This document shows positions 10,643-21,830 of a stretch of DNA of 64,000 bases, one piece after another. The notes under the pieces are model-generated. The model was not told the DNA's origin, did not search any database, and saw nothing but the letters and a program-made list of their open reading frames with translations. Source of the DNA: Rhodamnia argentea (lineage: Eukaryota; Streptophyta; Magnoliopsida; Myrtales; Myrtaceae); the NCBI RefSeq assembly GCF_020921035.1, contig NC_063157.1, forward strand, positions 23,205,015-23,269,014, written 5' to 3'. The translations under genes and the position numbers were made by a program. Positions within the stretch are counted from its first letter, which is position 1; each line of letters begins with the position of its first letter.

Positions 10643-11152
10643 AAATAAAAAATAAAAAATCCTAGACTTATTACACTGTCTAATTCAATCTTAAAAACCT
10701 TCAATTATGCCAATTGAGTAATAAACTGATCGCTCAAAGCTAGAAGATGGCTCGCGGCTCTCACCAGCCGTGTGCGAGGTCGGCGAGAGGCCGCGAGCCT
10801 CACCAGCTGCTGGTGGGGGCTTTGTGGCCCTAGCCCAGTAACTGGCGTGGGTCGACAGGTCTCCACCAATGGCTGGAGGCCCCAGTTGGTAATGTAAAGT
10901 GTATGTATAACAAGAATGTGCTTTCTTTACTATGCACGTGGAGTTATTATTTCTCAGATTCGAATGACTCGTTAAAGTTGGTACATGTTTCCAACAATAC
11001 AAAACTGTATTTGGGACGAGACGATTCCACTTCCCTGGATAAGCAATAAGCTCGCATTTAAACCTCTAGATGACGTCCGTTTCGCTGCAAAACTTTGTCT
11101 TATGCTCCAGTGTCTCGCGTGTTAGAAATGAGAGATGCACAATTAGCGCACT

Positions 11153-11183
<31 letters not shown>

Positions 11184-12484
11184 TTTTACCGCAGTAAAAT
11201 TTACCCTTTCGGATCCCGAGTCGATGTAAAAAATCGGCGACTTTCAAAGAGAGGCATGCTTAGGAGGAGTAAGCAAGTAGTGGCCTAAGTGCTAGTCCAA
11301 CTATTCGCCCGCAAGAAGGTATAGACTACAGTCCAGTCGTCTCGTTAAAAGGAAGACTTTCTTCCTTCTCCGGTCAATACGTGCGGCTGAGCAACGTGAA
11401 AAACAAGACTCTTTATTCTTGCGGTTCAAGCACTATGCTTTTTAGTAAAATCCAAAGCTCCCGAACTTTTCGCAACACTCAAATATTGACATGTAAATTC
11501 ACATATAATCTATTCACAGATCGTATCGTTTAGTTTATACTATGACAGAAAATATAATCAACTACTTGATTATGTGAAAATCGATGGATATGAATTAGAT
11601 GGCTTAATTTGGTCACAACTTAGATAGGTGATCCAGCATGACTGGTAGCAATGCATGCACACACACAGGCAGTGCTCGGGTGGTCGTGGTGATCGCAGAT
11701 AGACGATGTCATTGGCGGGGCCACGGTGCATATGTAGGAGCGATTCGGAAGTAGTAAAATAGGGAAAAAGGGGAAGAGAAAGAAAGCGCCGATGAAGCGA
11801 ACCGGTTAGGTCTGAATGAAGAGGATTTCAATCCGTAAAAATTTCATGGGTTTCACTAATATTATATTCCCATTTTTAGCTAAGTGTTGGGATATGATTC
11901 ATACTCCCCCGCAATAGAAAAGTACGTGAGTCCCGTTCCACGCCGAGCAGGTGGGGTCCGAGGGAGCTGCCTGCACGGGAGTCTTAAGAGGGCAACACTT
12001 TTTGGACATTAGAGAGTTTTTACGATTGAAATCCGTAATTTTTTATTAGTAGTTTGGGTTTGGGCTCATGAATAGCCGCTGCTATATATACTTTTTTTCG
12101 CTTGTAATTGAGTGATCTAACGAAAGGTGCGGGTTGCTAATTATAGTGGAACCCTATGCTGAACATAACCCAAGTTTAAGGATGGACCAGGATAAAATTC
12201 TCGCTCGTTTTACTTCATTGTGATTGTGCGCCGATCCTAATCTTCCTCTCACACATTGAGCCTTGGGTCGAAGGAGCGACAATCAGCATCTCTCTCGTGT
12301 GATCGTTGGATCTAGATTTGTTGGTAACCTGGACTCTAATACCGGTGTTGGATGGTTTTGGGTCTCGCTCACCCCAAAGGCTAGCTCAAATGATGAGGTT
12401 TTTCCTCACATTTATAAACCGACCAGTAACTCCTTCCACAACCGATGTGGGACAACCTCAACACTAAGTGCCCTTGAATCTAAG
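10643..12484. other. Gene-free interval with repeat and LTR debris
   Basis: A GC-rich dispersed-repeat core lies at 10740-10870 ('gagcctcaccagctgctgg'). A poly-T tract lies at 11159-11188. The stretch 11950-12230, with 'gtacgtgagtcccgttccac', TATA-like 'gctatatatac' (12079) and 'gctcgttttacttcattgtg', looks like a decayed copia-type LTR, but I could not set its ends. No coding region is supported. Confidence 0.4.
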
Positions 12485-13388
12485 AAAAATCGTCCAAAAA
12501 GTCCTAAACCTATTGTACGACGACCAATTCAGTCCTAAAACTTTTAATTTGCCAATTTTGATATAAACATTTTGACAACTTGTCAATATAGTCCTATAGT
12601 CCTAAAACTTTTCATAATTTACGAAATAGTCCTAAATATTTTAATAATTCCTAAATGTAGTCCTTTCGACAATTCTACCTTGAAACCACTAATGTGGCAG
12701 TCTAGTCATTGCCGGTTGTCCTAAATTGCCTTTAATCTTTCTTAATATTTATAAATTTTTTGATTTTGTTCTCTCTCTCTCTCTTCTTTCCTTCTCCCTT
12801 TGGCCGGCCACTAGTGAGGCTTGCCCTCATCAAATTTGGCAAGGACGACTTCCTAGTGGCCTCGCTAGCCTCGGGTGCTTTCCCTCGCCAAATCCGGTGA
12901 GGTTCACCCTCGCCAGTGGCCTCGCCAACCTCGGGTAAGGCTCGCCCTTGCTCGATCTAGCTAGAGCAAGCCTAGCTCAAGGTCGGCGAGGTCGACCTTG
13001 CCGGCCCTTGCCTTTGATCGGTCATGGGCCATTGTCGAAACGCAATGACTAGCCGGAGAAAGAAGGGGGAAAAAAAAAGCATAAGGAAAAAAGAGAAACA
13101 AAAAAGAAAAAAAGTCAAAAGACTTATAAAAAATTCAAAAAATTAACAAAAATATCAAAAAATGAATTTCACATTGGCGCTAGCCGTGCCACATAGAACG
13201 GTTGTCTTTCACTAGACCGCCATATCAACAATTTTCAATCAAAATTTGATAAATCGGTGACAGAACCGAAAGGTTTATGATTGAATTAGCAAATTATTAA
13301 AAGGTTTAGAATTAAATTGATACAATTAAAAGGTTTAATATTCAATTGGCCGCCATATGATAAATTTCAGACTTTTTGGACAATTTTT
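12485..13388. mobile_element. Non-autonomous element with 19-bp terminal inverted repeats
   Basis: Left end aaaaatcgtccaaaaagtc (12485-12503) and right end gactttttggacaattttt (13370-13388) are inverted copies with one mismatch. Inside each end are diverged inverted copies of 'tcctaaacctattg'-type phrases ('aaaggtttagaattaaattg' at right). The centre is GC-rich ('cctcgccaacctcgggtaag'). There is no transposase. Shorter or more decayed relatives occur at 23511-24115, 25838-26172, 28595-28925 and 29715-30275. The family identity is unknown to me, and the structure fits a MITE or fold-back element. Confidence 0.65.
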
Positions 13389-14480
13389 CCCCGAATCCAC
13401 TATCGATATATTCTTTAGTTGTCCATGTTCCCAATAACTTTTCTGCTGAGGATCAGCACCTCGGATTCTTCCCCCCCTTGAAGTTCCTAAGACTTAGCTT
13501 TTCTCCATGTATGGAACCAAAAGGAACAAATGTATTGACTTTTGTTGAGCGTGTGACCTCGATCGGTGTAAACCAGAACAATTCATTTAAAAAATATTAA
13601 AAGGTCAAGCCGCTCTCTTAATCATTGAGAGGGCTTCTACTTTAGTAAGCAAGGCCAGTTTTCTCCAGGTCGACTACTTACAATTCTTCCAAGTGGTTGA
13701 ACGTAGTGGTTGGCATTTGAAATTCACACTCGGACATGTCAAGATCGCTGGGATAACTGCAATTTCTCCCCCAACAAGCACTCATTATCCTTTTGGGGAA
13801 AAAGCAACAAAAACTCCGGACTATACCCACTTTAACATATTTATTTCAATTTTTTTTTCCTTTTTCATGACATAAAAAAATCCTAATATTCATCCACTAT
13901 GACACATTTGTCCTTAATTTTTTTTTCATGATATAAAAAGATACCAACTTGTATTTTTGTGGCACATTTAGCCTATGTCAAGGTTCCGTTTGATGTTTTT
14001 TTTTTTTTTTTTCCAAAACAATGTCTTTTTCATTCCATATTGTTTGCTTCCCGGCATCCATGTAGGTAGATTTTAACGGTCCCCATTGATGGAATTTTGA
14101 AAGGTAAATATGTCACACAGGTATAAGTTTGAGATTTTTGACATCACATAAAAAGTATAGGGTAATTATGTCACAGTAAATATAATTTGAGATTTTTGGT
14201 GGCTTTTGCCCATATATATTCGAGCCCGTCATTCTAGCTAATCAATTTGACTGTACTAGAAAGGACCATGAGGGTCATACTATCCGAACATGCGATCTCA
14301 TACTCTTCGCGGATGGAAAGTGATTTTGTCCGTCAAACCATTCGTACAAAAAGTCGCTGCAATATTCTAACAACTTGAAATTGGTTCTATTGTTAATCTA
14401 AGAAAAGAACATGCGCGCCATTAGGATGCACTAATCACGCAGTCCGAAAGATAAATCACACGAGCCTATTGCGTATCAAA
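13389..14480. other. Intergenic, AT-rich, MITE-like remnants
   Basis: The stretch 13800-14215 has partly inverted phrases ('aaaactccggactataccca' left; 'tttgagatttttggtggctt' right) and tolerates poly-T runs (13851-13860, 13998-14013). It resembles the 'fold-back' family at 36822-37328. No gene is seen. Confidence 0.35.
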
Positions 14481-14559
14481 TCTCAGTATGAGGGTCAGCC
14501 AATGTTGCGTAAACTAGCACGTCTTTGAAATTCAGGTCGATGGGAAGACTAGGAAAGAA

Positions 14560-14860
14560 GGGGAACGGAAAACGGGGGAGCCCGTGCGCAAGCCCACTTT
14601 GTTCACAACAAGTCAAAATTCGATAAGAGGTTTAGGGTTTCCATTTGTCCCCTATCGCGTGCACGTGATGCCTGGGAAACTTCGCTCACGGAACCCGATG
14701 AAGAGACGCGCAGAGGAGTATCTTCCCCCAGTCGATGAAAAGAGGCTCCTCCCGGTAAGAAAATCTGTGTGGAGGTGAGGGAGATTTCCGAATTCAATCA
14801 CGCATGCTGATGCACAGGTGAAGGGGAGAAGAAGAGGAGGAACGTGAGGGGTCAACAGCC
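14560..14860 (+). other. Possible decayed exon pair, unknown protein
   Basis: An open frame at 14584-14778 reads smoothly through 'MPGKLRSRNPMKRRAEEYLP' and 'PVDEKRLLP' and meets a plausible splice donor (ccg|gtaagaaa, about 14755). An acceptor-like tgcacag follows at about 14812-14818, then a short basic stretch and a stop. This looks more like coding DNA than its flanks, but I recognise no family. It may be a gene fragment. Confidence 0.2.
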
Positions 14861-14880
14861 AGTGGTCTGGTTGACTTCGA

Positions 14881-16656
14881 TGCCATGTTAAGTACTTTTG
14901 CTATTACTAGGCCCGTCAAATGAGTAGCTCGAGTCAAGTCATATATGGTCCGATATAAATAGAGACATTTAACTTGTTTTTGACTCCTTTATTGCAATAC
15001 GAATCTATTGATTTATCCCCGACTTGACTCATACCTAACCCATATTTGGCCCGATCTATTTTCTCAAAACACTTCCACATTTAATTCGATTTAGGAAAAG
15101 TCATAACCAAACTAAGGTGAGAGTACAGAGTGAACGAGCGTGAGGCCAAAAAGTCAAGTGAGGGTAAGAGAAAATGAAGACAAAGTCGTAGAGGTGGGCT
15201 GATGATAAGTATATTGTAAACCTATTTTTGACACATTTATTGAATATAACTAATCCATAGAATAACTCGTCCTATCATATACGAGTTTAGAAATGTGTTT
15301 GTGCCCTATTTCAATAGATCTAACGATTACCTTGAAATGTTTAAACTATCAAAGAGCAATGGTCTTAGAGACATTAGGAAACAAGACAGGCAGGATGACA
15401 TGCTCGCCCCAACAATCAGCAAAAAATCTTTTGATTTTCTGAAAGGCACAAGAAAGCCTACGATTTTAACTTTGTGAAATCGTCATAGTTTTCAACCTCA
15501 ACCTTTGTCTTCTTCCCATCAAGTTCTCTGTATCAATCGGTTTGTGCAAGGATGGCCCTCTTCGTCCCGGGTCATTACGTCCTCTCCAAAAGGCTCCCAT
15601 AACATTGCTGACGAGGCAAGTTCTTTTGCATGTGGCGCTGACGTGGCCGCCCGCCGAGGCTATACCTATACCAGCAAACGCTAAAGGGAAGGGAGAAAGT
15701 GTGCAGTTTAATCCCCCAACTCTTTTGACGCTAGAGTCCTCCATCTCATTCGAGTTGAGCAAACATGGTTAGTCTGCCATTTGCCCTAGCGTTTCTTTCC
15801 CTTCCAAATCTTACCACCGTCAGAAGACGACCATTGCTATTGATAGTCCTCGCTGTCTCTTCGTCCAATGTTCATCCATGACAACATTGGATCGGGGTGA
15901 GGGACTGAGGAGTGATGATGAAGATTACCTCAATTGGATTGCCTCTTCAGTTGTTTTAATCATGTTGACTGGAGAGTAAAAGTTGGGACTCCCAGCTGAA
16001 TCCTTCTTGTTCATTTACCCAACAAGCTTGGATATGTGAATGCCAAAGAAGCAACACCAGGCGATAAACGAGAACGAACTACCAAATCAACTGCTTATAT
16101 ATATATATAGATATAGAGGGTTTTGATCCAGAATTTTCATCTTATTATGGGGCTCATACCTTTAACTCCGAGCGGGAGAGACTGAAGGTCCAATTCGAAA
16201 GGATTTACAGTCCCCCGCGTCATTGCTCGGCCATGGCGCCAAAATGTAAAGTCACGAGATGAAAACGGATCAATTAACCTTTCAAGAGTAGAGAACCGAA
16301 AGAAAATTGAAACCCCAGGACCTTCAGCCCAGTAGATTACACCTAGAAAAAGGACAACAGAGACAAATGTAGGAGCTACAAGCACATCAAGTTGAGAGCA
16401 AAAATGGGTGATGGAGAGCAATAAGCCCTTAACTTGCATCTTTCGTTTGTTTCTTATGTACAATACATGAACTTTCACTAGCTACACTTCTTGTGGAACA
16501 ATCACAGCACAGATTATCTCCAAAACAAGAACATATGACGCATGCACACTAGACATCGGGCATGGCTACTTATGACTGAGTAGTAGAGACTAGAGTCATC
16601 ATATGGGACAATTTACGTGGAATTCAAGGCATAAGATCCTGGAAATTGATCGAATC
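14881..16656. other. Gene-free interval and 3' flank of the SMR gene
   Basis: The stretch 14900-15290 is a dispersed AT-rich repeat related to 17640-18170 ('cttgactcatacctaaccca'). A TA-rich microsatellite lies at about 16096-16112. At 16232-16250 the minus strand reads 'ttttggcgccatggccg', which resembles the tRNA-Asp primer site used by Athila-type Ty3/gypsy elements, so 16137-16330 may be an LTR-junction relic. The 3' UTR of the SMR gene should occupy the part next to 16656. Confidence 0.35.
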
Positions 16657-17022
16657 TCACACGCTCATGCACCGTTTCTTCACGCCTGGAGATGGCTCGA
16701 AGCTCGACTGGAAGAACAAGTCGAGCTCCTCCCGCCCCTTGCTCGTCGATTCGAAGAAGTGCAGTTTCCTCTTGTTCTGAAAGCTCGAGGCCTGCACATG
16801 TGCTGGCTTGCGAGGCGTTGGCGGGCAGCTCCGGACCGCGGGGACCTTGTGGTGTTCCGAGGTTGGGGTTCGACATGAGTCCTCGCCGTGAGCGTCGTCA
16901 TTCGACGGCTGATTGAGGTTAGCCGGTTCACTCTCGCCTTCTTCTTCGTTGGCTCCGAGACTTGGAGGCAATTCTTGGGGCTTCAATGGCGTTTGATGCG
17001 AAGAATTGGGGTCTCTAGGCAT
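16657..17022 (-). CDS. SMR: SIAMESE-related CDK inhibitor (SMR)
   Basis: This is a single-exon gene for 121 residues, the usual size for the plant SIAMESE/SMR family. The diagnostic motif is complete: residues 50-73 contain 'CRTPTSEHHKVPAVRSCPP' then TPRKP, matching the family pattern C.TPTS..HKIP....CPP.PRKP. After it come KRKL (84-87) and the acidic/aromatic block with FF (89-90) and LFF (102-104), corresponding to the FFE...EE...FF cyclin/CDK-binding region. These proteins bind CDK-cyclin complexes in the nucleus, block mitosis and promote endoreduplication, often under stress or hormone control. The N-terminal 49 residues are low-complexity and acidic. The Met at 17022 opens the frame, with a CT-rich leader in front ((GA)n on the plus strand at 17049-17075). 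Family assignment is firm, but which SMR paralogue it is cannot be told. Confidence 0.88.
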   Translation of the reverse strand: MPRDPNSSHQTPLKPQELPPSLGANEEEGESEPANLNQPSNDDAHGEDSCRTPTSEHHKVPAVRSCPPTPRKPAHVQASSFQNKRKLHFFESTSKGREELDLFFQSSFEPSPGVKKRCMSV

Positions 17023-17048
17023 GGTGGAGGAGATTGAAGGGCTAGTTC

Positions 17049-17075
17049 AGAGAGAGAGAGAGAGAGAGAGAGAGA
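17049..17075. repeat. (AG)n microsatellite in the SMR leader
   Basis: About 13 AG units lie 27-53 bases upstream of the SMR start codon. On the transcribed strand it is a CT-rich leader, common in plant 5' UTRs. Confidence 0.85.
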
Positions 17076-18170
17076 TAGGTGTCTCCTTTCTTATCTTGAA
17101 AGCTATGTCTACAATTTAGTGTTGCACCTTCTTCTTCCTCGTTATCTCTCCGTGTCCTTATATTACTTGTTTTATTTTGGAATATTCTGTTCCCTGGGAC
17201 TATGCTTTGAGGGGAGAGAGAGGTTGAAAATCACGCGCAAGTGGGTGGGTCGCTTTGGAAAAACGGGTACCCGATCAAATTGGAACGTACTCTAGAAGCA
17301 ACGTCTACGTACAAATCAATTGACCTTAATCAAGACTTGCATTTATACATTTCGTTTAAGAGTTGATCCTTTGGAAACTGATGAGGCTCACCCAATTTTT
17401 TTTTTTTCGGTTAGTCTTGGGTTTGACTTTTGGCTTTTGGTTATAGTATGAAATGTGTGTAATTTTTCAACCCTCGAAACTTTTAGTGACTTGTAGATAT
17501 ACCTAGACACTACGTTTTCCGTAGGTCACTCCTTTTACAAATATATTATGACTTTTGTTTTGACGTGGGATTTAAAGCTAACATAAAAGCTATTTTTGGG
17601 TTAAGCCGCCCAAATACTTACATTAGCTTTTCGCATCCTATTTCTCCCATCCCTAAGCTTCACCATCATATCTATCAAATGGGTGGATCTGATCGGATAA
17701 AAAATGATTCCATTCAAATCGACCTACTCCTTTAAATACGAATCTAGTGACTCATACTCAATAAATACCAGATACGACACTTATTGTTGAAACACTTTCC
17801 TATTCAATAAAAAATACAAAAAATTATACCCAAACTGAAGTGAAAGCACGGAATCAATTGAGCTGAAAGAGAATGAATAGAGAGCCACGGATGTGGGTTG
17901 GGTTTAAGTAAGCTATGAACCTATTTAGTACTCATATTATTGTGGATTTTACTATTCTAAACTCATTTATGATTGAAAGTCATATATGTAGGTTGGATCT
18001 AAGTAAGTTGTGAACCTATTTAGTACCCATATTATTGTGAATTTTACTATTCTAAACTCATTTATGGCTCATTTATTAAATGTACTTAACTCATATAACA
18101 ACATAGCTCATTAAATATGAATTAAGAAATGAGTTTACGATCCATTTTAATAGATTTGTTTGTAGTGTAA
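17076..18170. other. SMR upstream region and AT-rich dispersed repeat
   Basis: Promoter sequence of the SMR gene should lie in the first few hundred bases. The minus strand has 'aatataagg' near 17158-17166 as a weak TATA candidate. The stretch 17640-18170 is a dispersed repeat containing a tandem duplication of about 96 bp (17893-18070, sharing 'gaacctatttagtactcata' and 'ttttactattctaaactcat'). Confidence 0.4.
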
Positions 18171-20080
18171 GATTGCACATAGGAAAACTTCTGAGGGTTT
18201 GACTTGACATCCATGACTTTTTCTATGGTATATGTCCGCTCTCTTAAACTCATGGATTGAAGCATCCTTAGATTAAGAATGCTTTTGTGTGGGTGTGTGT
18301 ATACGTGTTTGTGCGCGCGCGGGGGCGCATTTTTTGCCTTATTTTGATAGGATCAACGATTTCAACTCATAACAAATTGACTCTGGAGGAGTGATTAATT
18401 CTCGGTACAAGTCAATCATATATACTTATCCCTTTCCCATATGCATGATTTCAGAGAACACAAAAATGTTAGAGAGAGAGAGAGAGAGAAGATGAACATG
18501 AGCAAAAGAAAGATAGTCATGACCTACTTGGGGAATCCCATGCAGAATACACACAGGGGGCAGAGAGAGATTGATTTTATCAGCATCCCATCACCTGTCA
18601 CTTCACGATCTCTATCTCTCACTCTCTACTCCTTGTCTCTACACGCCAAGGATGCCGCATCGGATACCCCCCTGCTTGTCCGTGAAAGAAATAAATTATT
18701 CTCTCTCTCTCTCTCTACTCCTTCACCCACGTCGTTGGCATTTTCCTGATGCAATTTACCAAACACTGTGCGGCTGAAAGGGAGGAAACGGATTCCCTAA
18801 TATTGTCAATTCTATATGAGGGATGGCATTAATTAAATCGGGCTATCCATTCGTCCAAATTAAAATGACCAACCTGATTTGATCCATAACACCTCTTTAA
18901 AATTTTTAAGAATTCCCGCCCAAAATTTTTCCTCCTTTTTAAGAGGTGACATGAATCAAATCAGGTCGCTCATTTTGATTTGGAAGGTCCGATTTGATCA
19001 ATGTCACATTTGCCAATGTTAGGAGATCCGAATCCTTGAAAGGCAGCACTAGTTTAGATTTTTTGGTAGGGTGAATATGGTTCTTGGGTATAGTTGGGAA
19101 CTCTACCGATTCATACCGGATAGATTTTAGATTCTAAAAATTAGAAAATCGATTCTGAAGAGTAGGGTATAGATTCTTCAATTTTTAGAACCTGAAACAA
19201 GTATGTGTTGTTCTTATTTTCTATCTTTGCGCGATATTGCGATATTTAAAGGCGTCTAATGATTAGTATGTAATTTGAAATCTAGTCCGAGCTTCCATTT
19301 CTGACGATGTTCATGAATGAAACTTTTATTTTTGTTAATGTTTCTTATTAGCCATATGTGTAAATATGAGTTGTGATAAGTAGATTATCACAATAAATGA
19401 CATTATGTTCAATTAAAAATTACAGGTAAAATCTAAGTAGACCCTTCAAACTATCTTGAAAGGATTCAAGAATGCTAGATAGATTTCGAATTTCAAAAAA
19501 TTAGAAAAAATATTTCGATGGATGGATTTTAGATTTTATGTAAAATCTGTATCGACATTAAAATCACTCCTAGTAATTTTTAGGGTTTTCGTTATCTCTC
19601 AAGTAGGTGGCAGATGGCGGGTGTCCTGACGGTGTGGCAGTGGAGAAAGTTGTCACCGCATGCATTTCCACGTGCGAAATCATAAGACAAACATATGTTT
19701 TTTTTTTTGGGTAGGCCAAAATTAACACGTGTCTCGCTGTCATATGGTTTGAGAGGTTACATCGTTTTATCTTATGTGCGTTGTGTGTTGTACTATTAAT
19801 TCGGATATTCACATGATTGTATCAATAAAGTGCGGTCGGATTCATAAAACTCAAGTAGCACTACACAACACTGACTTCTCTCTTTTGTAAAAAATCAAAC
19901 GCCCTCGATTTCCCGAGGGTCAAGATGACCGGATAATTTATAAAAAAAAAAGGCTATAAATTTATTGTGTAGATATTAATTCAGTCCAATTTTTTTTTTG
20001 ATAATTTGCCAATATAGTTCTTCCTCTAAAATTTCGTTGGTGAACAAGCTTAGTTTCAAAGGAGATCGGAGAAGTTTCGT
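18171..20080. other. Gene-free interval with microsatellites
   Basis: It holds alternating GT/GC tracts (18287-18330), (GA)n near 18472-18490 and (CT)n near 18698-18716. The open frames through the CT tracts (18441-18749, 18571-18777) are low-complexity artefacts. The stretch 18820-19000 has short inverted phrases around 'atttgatccataac / gattcatgtcacctc' that suggest a small decayed element. No gene is supported. Confidence 0.4.
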
Positions 20081-20082
20081 AA

Positions 20083-20482
20083 ATGTTTTGCTCGTGTCAA
20101 ATTTGTACTCGATCAACCTTTTTACTATATTTTTTGACCAAAATAAAAAAATATCTTTTTACTCTAGTCGGTGATGGTGTTGAATACGCCAAATTTGGGC
20201 ACACACCGCGGAAAGGCAAAGTCATAGTAACGGATGGAGTTCTCGATGTGTGCTCATTAATAAAGACAGATTCGGTGATCGACCGCCGATTATGGTATGA
20301 AGAAGTCATAGATGTGCTCTTGGAGCATGTAACCCATAATTTTGTTTTGATGATTTCTCTTGTTATCTGAAGCTTGTGTTGTTTTGAAGTTGTCTGGGAT
20401 GTATTTTGATTTAGGTGCAATGTTTCTCTCTTGTATCTCGATGAAGTGAATGAAATGAAATGTTACTTTTGACAACAAAAAA
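20083..20482 (+). other. Retroposed fragment ending in poly-A
   Basis: An open frame (20083-20370) is followed by UTR-like sequence with repeated 'gatgaagtgaatgaaatgaa' phrases and then a run of about 13 A at 20474-20487. A 3' end with a genomic poly-A tail suggests a 5'-truncated LINE or a retroposed mRNA. The protein segment ('GHTPRKGKVIVTDGVLDVCS') is not one I recognise. Not believed to be a functional gene. Confidence 0.35.
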
Positions 20483-21425
20483 AAAAAATCTTAGTGTGGT
20501 TGTAAGTGAACTGCTCCCGGTTGTTCAATTATTCGATAATTAGAGAATCAAACCTCCCCAAGTAGGATTCAAACTTATGAACCTTCTCTTAAAAGTATTT
20601 TAACAATATTTTTCGTGACGTTAGTCTCCTCCACCGTATAATTTTTTTCATTGACTACCTACTTTCGGCAAACCAAACACGTGAAACTATGGAAAATAAT
20701 CTTGTGAAGATCCTTTTTCATATAACAAACAAGAGATATAAATAGTTGAATGTTGGAGTTATGTGAAGTTATGTACTAAAGTTATTAGGAAGGAATTGTA
20801 CCCGGTTTTGCATGGGCGCGAAAGCCCCACATTTTTGGCTGCTTCCTTGTGCTTCTTCCCCAAGCTTCTTCCTCTTCCGACAAGCACATATACGGCGAAC
20901 ATAGTTACAGAAAATGTTACTGTATGTTACTTTAATTAACTTGTGGGTAACTTACCAACACTTTTACGAAATAACAGCTTTTCTTGGCAGCTTGTAAATT
21001 ATCAATTTTTTTTTCTTTTATGAACCTTTATTTGTTTTGCTTATCAACGTCTTAAATTTATCAAAACATTATATGAATTTATCAATTTACATTTGAGTGA
21101 CTTGCCAACTACTTTTCCGATTAAATTACTCACTTGTATTGGGTTATGAACTCTTATTCTAACTACTATTAGGTTACAAACTCTTATTTGAATAACTTAC
21201 CAGCATTTATTCGTATCTTTTGAATTTCTCATTCTATTTTTGCTTGTCTTTTGTATAAACGCCGTAATTTTATTACATTTACGCGAATTTACTTCTAGTT
21301 TACCGACTTTCGTTTGACTTGTTTACCGATATTTATAAACTTTTATTTGTCGTGTTTACCGAATCTTTAAATTCACTAACCCTAATTAGAGTGCTTTACT
21401 AATACTTTTTTGATTAAGTTACCAT
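20483..21425. other. AT-rich interval with degenerate short repeats
   Basis: The stretch 20930-21420 repeats variants of 'taacttaccaacacttttac' and 'gaactcttattctaactact' at irregular spacing, like an eroded minisatellite. No coding signal. Confidence 0.35.
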
Positions 21426-21830
21426 CTAGTTTTTTTTTTCCGAAATGAAATTCTTCATTTCATATAAAAAAAGGGGTACATAACTTTCAAATAAAGATGC
21501 AAATACCATAAAGCAACTAAAATAAGTAAATATGAAAAGTGAATCAACATGGTACATCCCGCATTGATTCACTCATTCCACAAAGATGGATTTATTGTAG
21601 CATCGAAGCACAAATGACGACCGATCACGGAATCTCGAATCAACATCGGTGACGAGCACACACCGAGAAATCTCTCTTTAGCAACTACAGTTTTGGCAAA
21701 AAACGGTGCACGCCTAGGTTTAGCGTCTCTAGTATACTACCGTGTAGAGAACACAACAACCCCAAGAGGTTAAAGAACACAAAATCCAACAAAAAAAAAA
21801 AAAAACACAAAAAATACATTATAAATCCCA
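21426..21830 (-). mobile_element. Candidate LINE-like 3' end on the minus strand
   Basis: On the minus strand, sequence ends with 'gaagaatttcatttcgg' followed by about 10 A (plus-strand T run at 21430-21439), a layout common for plant LINE 3' ends. No reverse transcriptase frame was seen, so this is at most a truncated tail. Confidence 0.3.

Noticed and set aside
16613-16931. Four overlapping frames on both strands across the SMR gene
   Set aside because: They are shadows of the SMR coding sequence in other frames.
18441-18777. Overlapping plus-strand frames in CT-rich DNA; considered as a microRNA precursor
   Set aside because: Low-complexity Ser/Leu products; no known plant microRNA sequence or convincing hairpin found by eye.
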